A stretch of DNA of 64,000 bases, taken from assembly GCA_035526335.1 (NCBI GenBank), contig DATLCN010000014.1, positions 7,711 through 71,710 of the forward strand. The letters run 5' to 3'. The stretch comes from GCA-2861595 sp035526335 (lineage in GTDB: Bacteria > Actinomycetota > Acidimicrobiia > Acidimicrobiales > GCA-2861595). The notes under the pieces were generated by a model. The model was not told the DNA's origin. It saw only the letters and a program-made list of their open reading frames with translations, and did not search any database. Positions within the stretch are counted from its first letter, which is position 1, and each line of letters begins with the position of its first letter. The position numbers were made by a program, and so were the translations under genes. Shown here one piece after another: positions 32,908-40,824 of the stretch.

Positions 32908-32927
32908 CCCGTAGCCGAAACTACGGG
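32908..32927. terminator. Hairpin between convergent genes
   Basis: CCCGTAG (32908-32914) and CTACGGG (32921-32927) pair perfectly around a CCGAAA loop. The structure stands 53 bases after the stop of the rightward DDD-motif gene, and its right arm includes the stop codon of the leftward glycosyltransferase. No T-run follows. Confidence 0.6.
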
Positions 32928-34219
32928 AGGAGCCCGGCGAGGGTTTCCTGGATGACCCTCGCGCCGTCGTCCCACGTGGGCGGGCGGTAGGCCTCAAGGG
33001 CGGTACGGCGGGCCCGGTGGTGGTCCGGGTCCGACAGGTGGCGTTCGATGAGAGCGACGAGAGCCTCGAGGTCGTCGGGGTCGAAGAACTCGGCCCAGCG
33101 CCCGCCGGCCTCGGGCAGGGCTCCCCGATCCGAGGCCAGCGTGGGGACACCGCACGCGAGAGCCTCGATCACCGGTGTCCCGAACCCCTCGTAGAGGCTC
33201 GGGGTCACGGCGAGGAAGGCGTTGCGGTAGAGCACCTCGAGGGCGGCGTCGTCGGTCCGGGGCATCCACCGCAGGCGCCTGCCCGTGTCAGGGTGCCTGG
33301 CGATCCGGTCCACCAGGTCACGGGTCTTCCAGCCCTGCTTGCCCACGAGCACCAGGCTCAGGTCCCGATAGCGGGCCCGCAACCGGTCGAAGGCGTCGAT
33401 CAGCAACGCCTGGTTCTTGCGGGGCTCCAGCGTGCCCACGGACAACAGGTACCGGCCTGCGAGCCCCGCCGGCAAGGCGTCGGGCTCGGCGCCGAAGGCA
33501 CGGTAGTCAGCGCCCATGGTGGTGACCGACGTGTGCATGGGGCGGGTCACGCCGATCCTGTCGGCCAGCTCGAGCAGATCCCGTTCCGCGCATCTGGAGA
33601 TGCAGACGAATCGCTCGCTGTGGGCGAGGTGGGCCTCGACGAAATCCACGAATCGGACGGTGACCGCCGGGTCGAACCATTCGGGGTGCTGGAGCGGCAT
33701 CACGTCGGCGATGAGCGTCACAGGGACCACTCCGTCGCGGACGAGCGAGGGCAGCAGGAGCCGGCGGGACCGCGGGTTGTGCCAAGCAGCCTCGAGATCG
33801 AAGAACAGCGAACCCGCCGGCCACGCTCCTGTCCGAAGTGCCCGGTGGGACTCCGGATGGTCGACCATGTCGCGGCGCTGCCGCAACCGCCGGCGGGCCT
33901 GTGTCACGACAGGCGCCCGAAGGAGCTTCTGGCCGGCCGCGACGACCGCCTCCGGGAGGGTTTCGGACCAGGTGGTCAACCGGCTCAGCGGCACCGTGGC
34001 CGGATCGGGTGCACGACGGAGGGAGGACTCCTCCGCCGGCGTGAGGGTGCGGTATCCATCGCATGCGCAGCACCACATGACCGGCACGAAGCGGATGGGG
34101 GTGTCCGTGGCGTGCGGGCCGGGGAGGCGGGCGAGCAACTCCCGCGTGTGGCGTTGGTAGCCGGTGGTGTGAGGAACCGTCAGCGTGTTCGTCACCTCGA
34201 CGAACACCGGTGTGCTCAC
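32921..34219 (-). CDS. GT4-type glycosyltransferase
   Basis: A 432-residue GT-B enzyme beginning PVFVEVTNTLTVPHTTGYQR, where a GYQR loop replaces the more usual G-x-G near the acceptor site. The donor half has YLLSVGTLEPRKNQALLIDA and TPSLYEGFGTPVIEALACGV. It is longer than its neighbours because of an insertion around residues 50-130 with a CCAC cysteine cluster (VPVMWCCACDGYR). The start is a GTG at 34219. It is divergent from cofD; the 145-base gap holds an inverted repeat near cofD. The role is sugar transfer in envelope glycan assembly, exact step unknown. Confidence 0.88.
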   Translation of the reverse strand: MSTPVFVEVTNTLTVPHTTGYQRHTRELLARLPGPHATDTPIRFVPVMWCCACDGYRTLTPAEESSLRRAPDPATVPLSRLTTWSETLPEAVVAAGQKLLRAPVVTQARRRLRQRRDMVDHPESHRALRTGAWPAGSLFFDLEAAWHNPRSRRLLLPSLVRDGVVPVTLIADVMPLQHPEWFDPAVTVRFVDFVEAHLAHSERFVCISRCAERDLLELADRIGVTRPMHTSVTTMGADYRAFGAEPDALPAGLAGRYLLSVGTLEPRKNQALLIDAFDRLRARYRDLSLVLVGKQGWKTRDLVDRIARHPDTGRRLRWMPRTDDAALEVLYRNAFLAVTPSLYEGFGTPVIEALACGVPTLASDRGALPEAGGRWAEFFDPDDLEALVALIERHLSDPDHHRARRTALEAYRPPTWDDGARVIQETLAGLLP

Positions 34220-34335
34220 GCCTGGCCTCGGCGGTGGCGGGCGGGCTTGGCGGTGCCGGGCCGGAGAGGGGGCGGTGCGGCATCCGCCGTCGCCCGCAGG
34301 TGCTCCACGCCGCGAGCCTACGGGGGTGCGGGGAA

Positions 34336-34357
34336 CGCCAGGTTCGAGGACCTAGCG
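34336..34357. promoter_or_regulatory. Imperfect inverted repeat upstream of cofD
   Basis: CGCCAGGT (34336-34343) and ACCTAGCG (34350-34357) form an inverted repeat with 7 of 8 paired positions and a 6-base spacer. It ends 7 bases before the cofD GTG, where it would overlap a -10 region or the start of the message. It could be an operator or a short RNA hairpin over the start; there is no independent support. Confidence 0.35.
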
Positions 34358-34364
34358 TGGCCGG

Positions 34365-35306
34365 GTGCTCGTGGCTCTCGCCGGCGGCGTCGGCGCCGCC
34401 CGCCTGTTGCGGGGGCTGATCGACGTCATGGATCCCGCCGGCATCACCGCGGTGGTCAACACCGGCGACGACATCGTCCTGCACGGGCTGCACATCAGCC
34501 CCGACCTCGACACCGTCACCTACACACTGGCCGGCGCCGTCGACCCCGACCAGGGGTGGGGGTTGGCGGGCGAGACGTGGGCGACCATGGGGGCGCTGGA
34601 GCGTTACGGCGGCCACACCTGGTTCCGCCTGGGCGACCGCGACATGGCGACCCACCTTTTCCGGACGCAGCGGCTCACCGAGCACGCCAAGCTGTCCGAC
34701 GTGACCGCGGCCGTCGCCCGGGCGTGGGGCGTAGGGGTCCGGCTCCTGCCCATGAGCGACGACCGGGTCGAGACCCGTGTGACCATCGCCGGTCCCGTCC
34801 CCGGCACGTCGGTGGAGATCGGCTTCCAGGAGTGGTTCGTGGGCCGGCGCCACGGGGTCTCCGTCGAGTCGGTGAGGTTTTTGGGTGCCGACGAGGCCCG
34901 CCCTGCCCCGGGCGTGCTGGAGGCCATCGAGACCGCCGAGGACCTCGTGGTCTGCCCGTCCAACCCGATCGTGTCGATCGGCCCGCTGCTGGCCGTCCCG
35001 GGCATCGAAGACGCTCTGGCCGCCCGCCGCGAAGAGGTGTTGGCGGTGTCGCCCATCGTCGCCGGCCGCACCCTGAAAGGGCCGGCCGACCAGATGATGA
35101 CCGATCTGGGTCACGAGGCCTCCGTGGTGGGGGTCGCCCGCCTTTACGCGCCCCTGGTCGGCACGCTGGTCATCGACCACGCCGACGCCGGCCTGGCCTC
35201 CGCGGTCGAGGCCGAGGGGGTGCGGGCCGTAGTGGCTCCGTCGGTGATGACGGGGCCGGCGGAGGCGGCGGCGCTGGCCCGCGTCGTCCTCGCCTGCAAC
35301 CGGTGA
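34365..35306 (+). CDS. cofD: 2-phospho-L-lactate (phosphoenolpyruvate) transferase, F420 biosynthesis
   Basis: A 313-residue CofD/FbiA enzyme that joins the activated three-carbon phospho-acid to the deazaflavin Fo. The N-terminal LVALAGGVGAARLLRGL loop binds the nucleotide. VVNTGDDIVLHGLHISPDLD and VCPSNPIVSIGPLLAVPGI are the other family blocks. It starts with a GTG and is followed 16 bases later by cofE in the same direction. Fo synthase (FbiC) is not in this window. The presence of cofD and cofE shows that the organism makes coenzyme F420 unless the rest of the pathway is missing. Confidence 0.95.
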   Translation: MLVALAGGVGAARLLRGLIDVMDPAGITAVVNTGDDIVLHGLHISPDLDTVTYTLAGAVDPDQGWGLAGETWATMGALERYGGHTWFRLGDRDMATHLFRTQRLTEHAKLSDVTAAVARAWGVGVRLLPMSDDRVETRVTIAGPVPGTSVEIGFQEWFVGRRHGVSVESVRFLGADEARPAPGVLEAIETAEDLVVCPSNPIVSIGPLLAVPGIEDALAARREEVLAVSPIVAGRTLKGPADQMMTDLGHEASVVGVARLYAPLVGTLVIDHADAGLASAVEAEGVRAVVAPSVMTGPAEAAALARVVLACNR

Positions 35307-35322
35307 CGAAGCCGTCGTCACC

Positions 35323-36021
35323 TTGATATCGGTCATCCCGGTCGAGGGCCTGCCCGAAGTACGCCCGGGCGACGTGATCGCCGATCTCGTCGCCGACGCC
35401 GCGGTCCTCGTGGCCGGCGACGTGGTGGTGGTCACCCAGAAGATCGTGTCCAAGGCCGAGGGGCGCCTGGCGCCGGTGGGTCTCGGCGGCGAGGAGAGGG
35501 CCTCGTACCTCCGCCTTGTGGAACAGGAGTCGGTGAGGGTCCTGCGCCGGCGAGGCGACCTCGTGATCAGCGAGACACGCCACGGCTTCGTGTGCGCCAA
35601 CGCCGGCGTCGACGTCTCCAACCTCGAACCAGGTACCGCCGCTCTGCTGCCGGTAGACCCGGACCGCTCGGCCCGCCGCATCCGCGACGGATTGCAGGCC
35701 CGGGTTGGCTTCAACGTCGGAGTGATCGTGTCGGACACCTTCGGGCGCCCCTGGCGCAGGGGGCTGGTGGACGTGGCCATCGGCTGCGCCGGAGTCGCTG
35801 CGGTAGTGGATCTCCGGGGAACCGGGGACGCCCTCGGGCGGCGGCTGGAAAGCACCGAGGTGTGCGTCGCCGACCAACTGGCTGGCGCCGCGGAGCTGGT
35901 GATGGGGAAGGCGAGCGGAATCGCCGCGGCCATCGTGCGTGGTGTGGACCCGTCGTGGTTGCGGGAGTCCTCCGTCCGGGGCGAGGTCGTCCGCCCCGCC
36001 GGCGAGGACCTCTTCCGCTGA
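35323..36021 (+). CDS. cofE: F420-0:L-glutamate ligase
   Basis: A 232-residue CofE that adds gamma-linked glutamates to F420-0. Family blocks are VVVTQKIVSKAEGR, ISETRHGFVCANAGVD and VIVSDTFGRPWRRG. It is only the ligase domain: the C-terminal nitroreductase domain that mycobacterial FbiB carries is absent, so reduction of dehydro-F420-0 must be done by a separate protein if the mycobacterial chemistry applies. The start is a TTG at 35323. Its stop directly abuts the stop of the convergent epimerase gene, with no base between them. Confidence 0.94.
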   Translation: MISVIPVEGLPEVRPGDVIADLVADAAVLVAGDVVVVTQKIVSKAEGRLAPVGLGGEERASYLRLVEQESVRVLRRRGDLVISETRHGFVCANAGVDVSNLEPGTAALLPVDPDRSARRIRDGLQARVGFNVGVIVSDTFGRPWRRGLVDVAIGCAGVAAVVDLRGTGDALGRRLESTEVCVADQLAGAAELVMGKASGIAAAIVRGVDPSWLRESSVRGEVVRPAGEDLFR

Positions 36022-37002
36022 CTAGCGGTCGTCCGCGCCCGGCGAGGAGGTCAGGCGGGCGCGGAACCAGTCGAGCACCGCGGTGGTGCCTTCCTCGAGG
36101 GTGGTCCACGGCCTCCAGCCCAGCTGCATGGCGGCGCGTCCAGGATCCAGACAGGAGCGCTGGAGCTCTCCCCGGCGCGGTGGCGCGTAGTGGGGATGTC
36201 CCGACACGCCGGCGCCGGCGGCCATGGTGGCGTACAACCGGTTGACGGAGGTCTCGGTGCCCGTGCCGATGTTCACGATGAGCCCACCACCGCGTTCGGA
36301 CGCCCGCACGAAGGCGTCGACCACGTCGTCCACGAAGACGAAGTCACGGGTCTGTTCGCCCTCCCCGAAGATCGTGCACGTATCGCCGGCGAGGAGACGC
36401 CCGGCGAAGATGGCCACGACGCCCGCCTCGCCGTGGGGGTCCTGGCGCGGCCCGTACACGTTGGCCAGTGCCAGCGCGGTGAACTCCAGCTCGTGGAGCT
36501 CCCGGTAGGCATGCAGATAGTCCGCCGCGGCCTTCTTGGCAACCCCGTAGGGGGAGACCGGCCGCTGCGGGTGTGACTCCTGTACGGGGAGGTCGTCCGG
36601 ATCGACCTCGCCGTACAGGGTCCCACCACTCGAAGCGAACACGACCTTCCTGGTGCCGGCACGGCGCGCCCCCTCGAGCACCTGGAGGGTGCCCACGACG
36701 TTGACCTCGGCGTCGAAGGCCGGCCGCTCCACCGAGACCCGCACGTCGGCCTGTGCGGCGAGATGGAAGATCACGTCCGGCCTGCGCCGGGCGATCAGAT
36801 CCACGACCTGGTCGGAACGCACGTCGAGCCGGTGGAAGCTGAGGTGCTGAGGCCCGCCGGCACGCGAGCGGGCCTCGCTGAGGTTGCCCAGTGAGCCGCT
36901 CGACAGGTCGTCCACCACGTCCACGGCGTGGCCCTCGGCCAGCAGTCGGTCCACGAGATTGGAGCCGATGAACCCGGCGCCACCCGTGACAAGGGCCTTC
37001 AC
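36022..37002 (-). CDS. NAD-dependent sugar-nucleotide epimerase (UDP-glucose 4-epimerase-like)
   Basis: A 326-residue extended SDR. It opens KALVTGGAGFIGSNLVDRLL, with the cofactor loop followed by VVDDLSSGSLGN. The active site is VFASSGGTLYG with Tyr-x3-Lys replaced in context as SPYGVAKKAAADYL, and RDFVFVDDVVDAF lies in the sugar domain. GalE-type enzymes convert UDP-Glc/Gal or UDP-GlcNAc/GalNAc; the substrate cannot be decided here. Its GTG start overlaps the manC-like stop by 4 bases, so it is the last gene of the ten-gene leftward unit. Confidence 0.87.
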   Translation of the reverse strand: MKALVTGGAGFIGSNLVDRLLAEGHAVDVVDDLSSGSLGNLSEARSRAGGPQHLSFHRLDVRSDQVVDLIARRRPDVIFHLAAQADVRVSVERPAFDAEVNVVGTLQVLEGARRAGTRKVVFASSGGTLYGEVDPDDLPVQESHPQRPVSPYGVAKKAAADYLHAYRELHELEFTALALANVYGPRQDPHGEAGVVAIFAGRLLAGDTCTIFGEGEQTRDFVFVDDVVDAFVRASERGGGLIVNIGTGTETSVNRLYATMAAGAGVSGHPHYAPPRRGELQRSCLDPGRAAMQLGWRPWTTLEEGTTAVLDWFRARLTSSPGADDR

Positions 37003-38075
37003 GCCGCCGGCATTCTGACACCGTCGAGGTGCACTCCCGCCTGCACCCGCACGCCGTCGCCGACCACGGCCAGGCCACTGACGACGGCTCCCCTACCCAC
37101 GACCGCGCCGGCGCCGAGGATGGAACCGGTGACCTCGGCGTCGCGGTGGACCACGGCGCCCGGCAGCACGACGGAGCCCGAGACGAGCGCGTCCTCTACC
37201 CGGGCGCCGGCGCCGATCACCGAGTCCCGGACCTCCGACTTCCTACCCACGAAGGCGGCGTCACCTATCAGTGAGCCAGGCGTCGAATCGGCGTCGACCA
37301 CCGGACGCCCCAGGTGCCAGGCCCCCTCACCGACGGAACGGGCGCCCGATGCCGGCGACGCGCCCCACACACCCGCCACGAGGTCGAGATTGGCTCGGAG
37401 GTACTCGGCCGGCGTGCCCGCATCGATCCAGTACGACGTGGACCCCAGGGCGAACAGCGATCCGTCGGTGACGAGCTGCGGGAACGTCTCCCGCTCGATG
37501 GACACCCGCCGGTCGGTCGGGATCCGCCGGAGCACGGCCGGCTCGATGACGTAGGTTCCGGCGTTGACGAGGTTCGTCGGGGCCTCGTCGGCGGGCGGCT
37601 TTTCTATGAAGGCTGTCACCCGTCCGTCTGCGTCTGTGGGGACGACCCCGAAACGCGAAGGGTCGGCCGCCGGTACGAGGCTGATCGTGGCCTCGCCCCG
37701 GTTGAGTCGGTGGAACTTCATGAGGGCGGTCAGGTCCATCGCGGTCAGGACGTCGCCGTTGACGACGAGGAACGTGCTGTCGATGCCGGCGTCGTCGGCC
37801 GCGAAGCGGATGGCGCCGGCGGTGTCGAGAGGCGTGGGCTCCACCGCGTACCGCAGCGGGACGCCGGCGCAGCGGTTGTCCGGGAACATCGAGAGGAAGG
37901 CGTCGGGCCGGTATCCCATGGACAGCACGACGTCGTCCACTCCGTGAAAGGCCAGATGGCCGACGACCCTTTCGATCATGGTCATCTCGGCCACGGGCAA
38001 CAGCTGCTTGGGAGTGGTGAAGGTGAGCGGCCGCAGGCGCGTTCCCTCGCCCCCGACCAGGACCACGGCCTTCAC
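36999..38075 (-). CDS. manC: Sugar-1-phosphate nucleotidyltransferase, probable mannose-1-phosphate guanylyltransferase
   Basis: A 358-residue nucleotidyltransferase with a C-terminal left-handed beta-helix. The N-terminal pyrophosphorylase motif is VLVGGEGTRLRPLTF with the Lys in TPKQLLPV. The sugar-site blocks are FLVVNGDVLT and FIEKPPADEAPT. From about residue 255 the hexapeptide repeats (for example GDAAFVGRKSEVRDSVIGAG) appear. It resembles mycobacterial ManC, which makes GDP-mannose, but a glucose-1-P enzyme cannot be excluded by eye. Its GTG start overlaps the stop of the anchored-protein gene by 4 bases. The manB and isomerase genes at 12.8-15.5 kb would supply its substrate. Confidence 0.85.
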   Translation of the reverse strand: MKAVVLVGGEGTRLRPLTFTTPKQLLPVAEMTMIERVVGHLAFHGVDDVVLSMGYRPDAFLSMFPDNRCAGVPLRYAVEPTPLDTAGAIRFAADDAGIDSTFLVVNGDVLTAMDLTALMKFHRLNRGEATISLVPAADPSRFGVVPTDADGRVTAFIEKPPADEAPTNLVNAGTYVIEPAVLRRIPTDRRVSIERETFPQLVTDGSLFALGSTSYWIDAGTPAEYLRANLDLVAGVWGASPASGARSVGEGAWHLGRPVVDADSTPGSLIGDAAFVGRKSEVRDSVIGAGARVEDALVSGSVVLPGAVVHRDAEVTGSILGAGAVVGRGAVVSGLAVVGDGVRVQAGVHLDGVRMPAA

Positions 38076-38899
38076 GGGGCGGTCGTGGCCGCGGGTGCGC
38101 TCGGAGACGGAGTTGCCGGCGGGGCGTCGGACGCCGGCGGCGCGTCGGACGCCGGCGGCGTGGAGACAGCCGGCACGGAGGCGCCCGGGGCGGGCACGCC
38201 CTCGGTCGGTGCGCCGGGGTCGCCCGGTATGGGAGCGGTGGTCGTGCCCGTCGGAGTGCCGCCGTGCTCGTTGGCGTTGGGGTTCTTGAGGTTCTCCACC
38301 GACGGAGGCTTGGGCACGTCGGTTCCCGCCGGGACGAAGGCGATCGTGAGCAGCATGTGGTCGCGGATCCGGACCTTGCGTGGGTCGCCGGGGACCACAC
38401 GACCCTTCTCGTCCTTGTCGTCGTCCCACACCCACATCTGCAGGGTCGCTTTCTTGTCGCCGCACTTCTGGCCGTCCTTGACCGCCTTCGTGCCCGGGTA
38501 CTCCAGACGCCCCTTCTTCAGCTTCATGCCGGGCTGGCCGGTGACGAAGCGACCGAAATTGGCACCCTTCCCGGTGTCCTGGCCGTTCGCCGGCTCGACG
38601 TGGATCAGGCCGTCGTTGTGGGTGTGCAGCCCGATGAGGGTGGGCGGCTGGGGCAGGGCCGTCTCGAACTTCGAGCAGTTGTAGAAGCCGTAGGCGGTAT
38701 GCCAGTGGTCACGGATGGTGGGCCGGGCGGAGGCGACGTCCTGGCGCTGGTCGCGGCTGAACACGATGGTCACGAGGCCGAGAACGACCACCAGGCCCAT
38801 GGCCGTGTACCAGCCCCAGGGCCTCGCCCCGCGGCTGGTTCGGCCCCCACCGGTGCTGGCCGCGCGGGCCACCTTCTTCGAACTCGACGCCTTGCCCAT
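38072..38899 (-). CDS. Membrane-anchored extracytoplasmic protein with HWH and HTH motifs
   Basis: A 275-residue protein with a basic cytosolic tip, one helix (AMGLVVVLGLVTIVFSRD), then an outer domain. The domain begins RDHWHTAYGFYNCSKF and contains LIGLHTHNDGLIHVEPA, a histidine-rich pattern that I recall in a conserved actinobacterial family of unknown function. The histidines could bind metal. The last ~70 residues are Pro/Ala/Thr-rich, with a repeated APPASD element, and look like a wall-spanning linker. It is embedded between a GT2 and the manC-like gene with a 10-base gap and a 4-base overlap, so it is likely part of the glycan assembly machinery. Confidence 0.75.
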   Translation of the reverse strand: MGKASSSKKVARAASTGGGRTSRGARPWGWYTAMGLVVVLGLVTIVFSRDQRQDVASARPTIRDHWHTAYGFYNCSKFETALPQPPTLIGLHTHNDGLIHVEPANGQDTGKGANFGRFVTGQPGMKLKKGRLEYPGTKAVKDGQKCGDKKATLQMWVWDDDKDEKGRVVPGDPRKVRIRDHMLLTIAFVPAGTDVPKPPSVENLKNPNANEHGGTPTGTTTAPIPGDPGAPTEGVPAPGASVPAVSTPPASDAPPASDAPPATPSPSAPAATTAP

Positions 38900-38909
38900 A
38901 GGGGGGAAC

Positions 38910-39812
38910 CTACCGTGCCCGGTCCCGCACCCCGGAGCCGGGGGCAGAGCTGTCCGACTGCCGGGACTGCAGCATGCGGTGCCCGCACGCCATCAGGGCG
39001 CGGGCACCGAGACCGGCCCACACGAGCGGCAGGAGAGCCCGCGACCATCCCTCCGTCGACCTCCACGAAAACCGCACCAACGATCGGTGGTGCTCGAGGA
39101 TCATCTTGTACGGCACCAGATCGGTGGATACGCCCTGCACGTGCACTACACCGGCCGCCGGCTCGAAGCCGACTTTCCAGCCGGCCCGGGATGCCCTCCA
39201 ACAGAGATCGACGTCCTCGACGTACATGAAGTACGCCTCGTCGAAACCGCTCAGGGCCTTCCACGCCGAGCGACGCACCATGAAGCAGGAACCCGAGACC
39301 CAGTCGACATCGCCGCTGTAGCCGTGGTCCCAGTCCAGCATCCGGTAGCGCCGGGTGAACCTGTTCCGGGGAGCAACCAGTCCGAGGAACGCATGGCCCA
39401 GGGCGACGCCGAGAGCGGGAAATGTCCGTGGGGAGGGGAAGATCTCCCCGAACCGGTCCTCGATCCGCGGCCCCACGATGGCCAGGTTGCCATCGCCCTC
39501 CAGGGCGATGGTCAAAGCCTTCAGCGACATGGGTTCAACCACGACATCGGCGTTGCAGATCAACAGGAGATCGCCTGTCGCCCTCGCCGCTCCCAGGTTG
39601 GCGCCGGCGCCGTAGCCGAGGTTGCCGCCCGTCGGGAGCCAGAGCGCCTCCGGGTCGACCGACCGGAGGGCCTCCGCCGATCCGTCGGTCGAGCCGTTGT
39701 CAGCCACCACGATCTCGGCCACGCCGGCGGACCTCAAGCTGCGCACACACTCGACCAGGTGATCACGCGCGTTGTAGTTCACGACCACCGCGCTCACCTG
39801 AGGCGACGTCAC
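38910..39812 (-). CDS. GT2 glycosyltransferase, WbbL/rhamnosyltransferase-like
   Basis: A 300-residue GT-A enzyme. It starts VSAVVVNYNARDHLVECVRS, with ADNGSTDGSAEAL, the metal site in LLLICNADVVVEP, and a late FMYVEDVDLCWRASRAGW typical of rhamnosyl- and galactofuranosyl-transferases. By position (near rmlD and manC) it resembles mycobacterial wbbL, which adds rhamnose to the lipid-linked GlcNAc of the cell-wall linkage unit. That specificity is inference. The start is a GTG at 39812, because the upstream frame is not protein-like. It precedes the anchored-protein gene by 10 bases. Confidence 0.87.
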   Translation of the reverse strand: MTSPQVSAVVVNYNARDHLVECVRSLRSAGVAEIVVADNGSTDGSAEALRSVDPEALWLPTGGNLGYGAGANLGAARATGDLLLICNADVVVEPMSLKALTIALEGDGNLAIVGPRIEDRFGEIFPSPRTFPALGVALGHAFLGLVAPRNRFTRRYRMLDWDHGYSGDVDWVSGSCFMVRRSAWKALSGFDEAYFMYVEDVDLCWRASRAGWKVGFEPAAGVVHVQGVSTDLVPYKMILEHHRSLVRFSWRSTEGWSRALLPLVWAGLGARALMACGHRMLQSRQSDSSAPGSGVRDRAR

Positions 39813-39888
39813 GACCGCGCCCGGCCGAAGCGGTAGCGCACGAGTGTGGCCGACAGGCGTCCGTAGCGCGGCGCCTCCTCGGCTTCGG

Positions 39889-40824
39889 TCATGCCGGCGC
39901 CGTCGACCGGAGCCATTCCGCAGTGCAATGCAATCCGTCCCGCAGCTCCGTGTGCGGCTCCCAGCCGAGGATGCGCCGGGCCCGCGTGATGTCCGGCCGG
40001 CGCTGCGCGGGATCGTCCTCCGGAAGGGGCTCGAACACCAACTCCGACGACGAGCCCGTGACCTCGATGACCAGCCCTGCCAGATCCCGCACCGTCCGCT
40101 CATTGGGATTGCCGATGTTCATCGGGCCGACGCAGTCCGAGTCGAGGAGGGCCAGCAGGCCGGCCACCTCGTCCTCCACGTAGCAGAAGCTGCGGGTCTG
40201 GCTGCCCTCGCCGTAGATCGTGAGCGGCTTCCCGGCGAGCGCCTGCGACAGGAAGTTCGAGACGACGCGCCCGTCACCCGGGCGAAGGCGGGGGCCGTAG
40301 GTGTTGAAGATCCGGGCGATGCGGACCTCCACCCCGTGGTAGCGGTGATACGCCATGGTGATGGCCTCGGCGAAGCGCTTCGCCTCGTCGTAGACACCAC
40401 GGGGGCCGATCGGGTTCACGTGTCCCCAGTAGTCCTCGGTCTGGGGGTGGACCTGCGGGTCCCCGTACACCTCGCTGGTGGACGCCAACAAAAACCGCGC
40501 GCACTTGTCCTTGGCCAGGCCGAGCAGGTTATGGGTGCCGAGGGAGCCGACCTTCAGCGTCTGGATGGGCATCTCCAGGTAGTCCCGGGGCGAGGCGGGA
40601 CTGGCGAAATGGAGGACCGCGTCGACCGCGCCCGGAACGTGGACGAAGCTGCTCACGTCGTGGTGCTGGAACCTGAACTGCCGCTCGCCGAACAGGTGGG
40701 CGATGTTGTCCAGGCGACCGGTGAGCAAATTGTCGATGGCGACGACCTCGTCGCCCCGCCGCAGAAGGTGCTCGCAGAGATGGGATCCCAGGAAGCCGGC
40801 GGCGCCGGTGACGATCACCCTCAC
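39889..40824 (-). CDS. uxs: UDP-glucuronate decarboxylase (UDP-xylose synthase) type SDR
   Basis: A 311-residue extended SDR. The nucleotide loop is VTGAAGFLGSHLCEHLL, the Ser region is LLASTSEVYGDP, and the active-site YDEAKRFAEA contains Tyr-x3-Lys. The sequence IARIFNTYGPRLRPGDGRVVSN with GPMNIGNPNERTV is characteristic of UDP-xylose synthases. It would decarboxylate UDP-glucuronate, the product of the ugd gene just upstream, whose stop overlaps its GTG start by 4 bases. The pair gives a complete UDP-glucose to UDP-xylose route. A 76-base gap separates it from the next gene in the operon. Confidence 0.9.
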   Translation of the reverse strand: MRVIVTGAAGFLGSHLCEHLLRRGDEVVAIDNLLTGRLDNIAHLFGERQFRFQHHDVSSFVHVPGAVDAVLHFASPASPRDYLEMPIQTLKVGSLGTHNLLGLAKDKCARFLLASTSEVYGDPQVHPQTEDYWGHVNPIGPRGVYDEAKRFAEAITMAYHRYHGVEVRIARIFNTYGPRLRPGDGRVVSNFLSQALAGKPLTIYGEGSQTRSFCYVEDEVAGLLALLDSDCVGPMNIGNPNERTVRDLAGLVIEVTGSSSELVFEPLPEDDPAQRRPDITRARRILGWEPHTELRDGLHCTAEWLRSTAPA

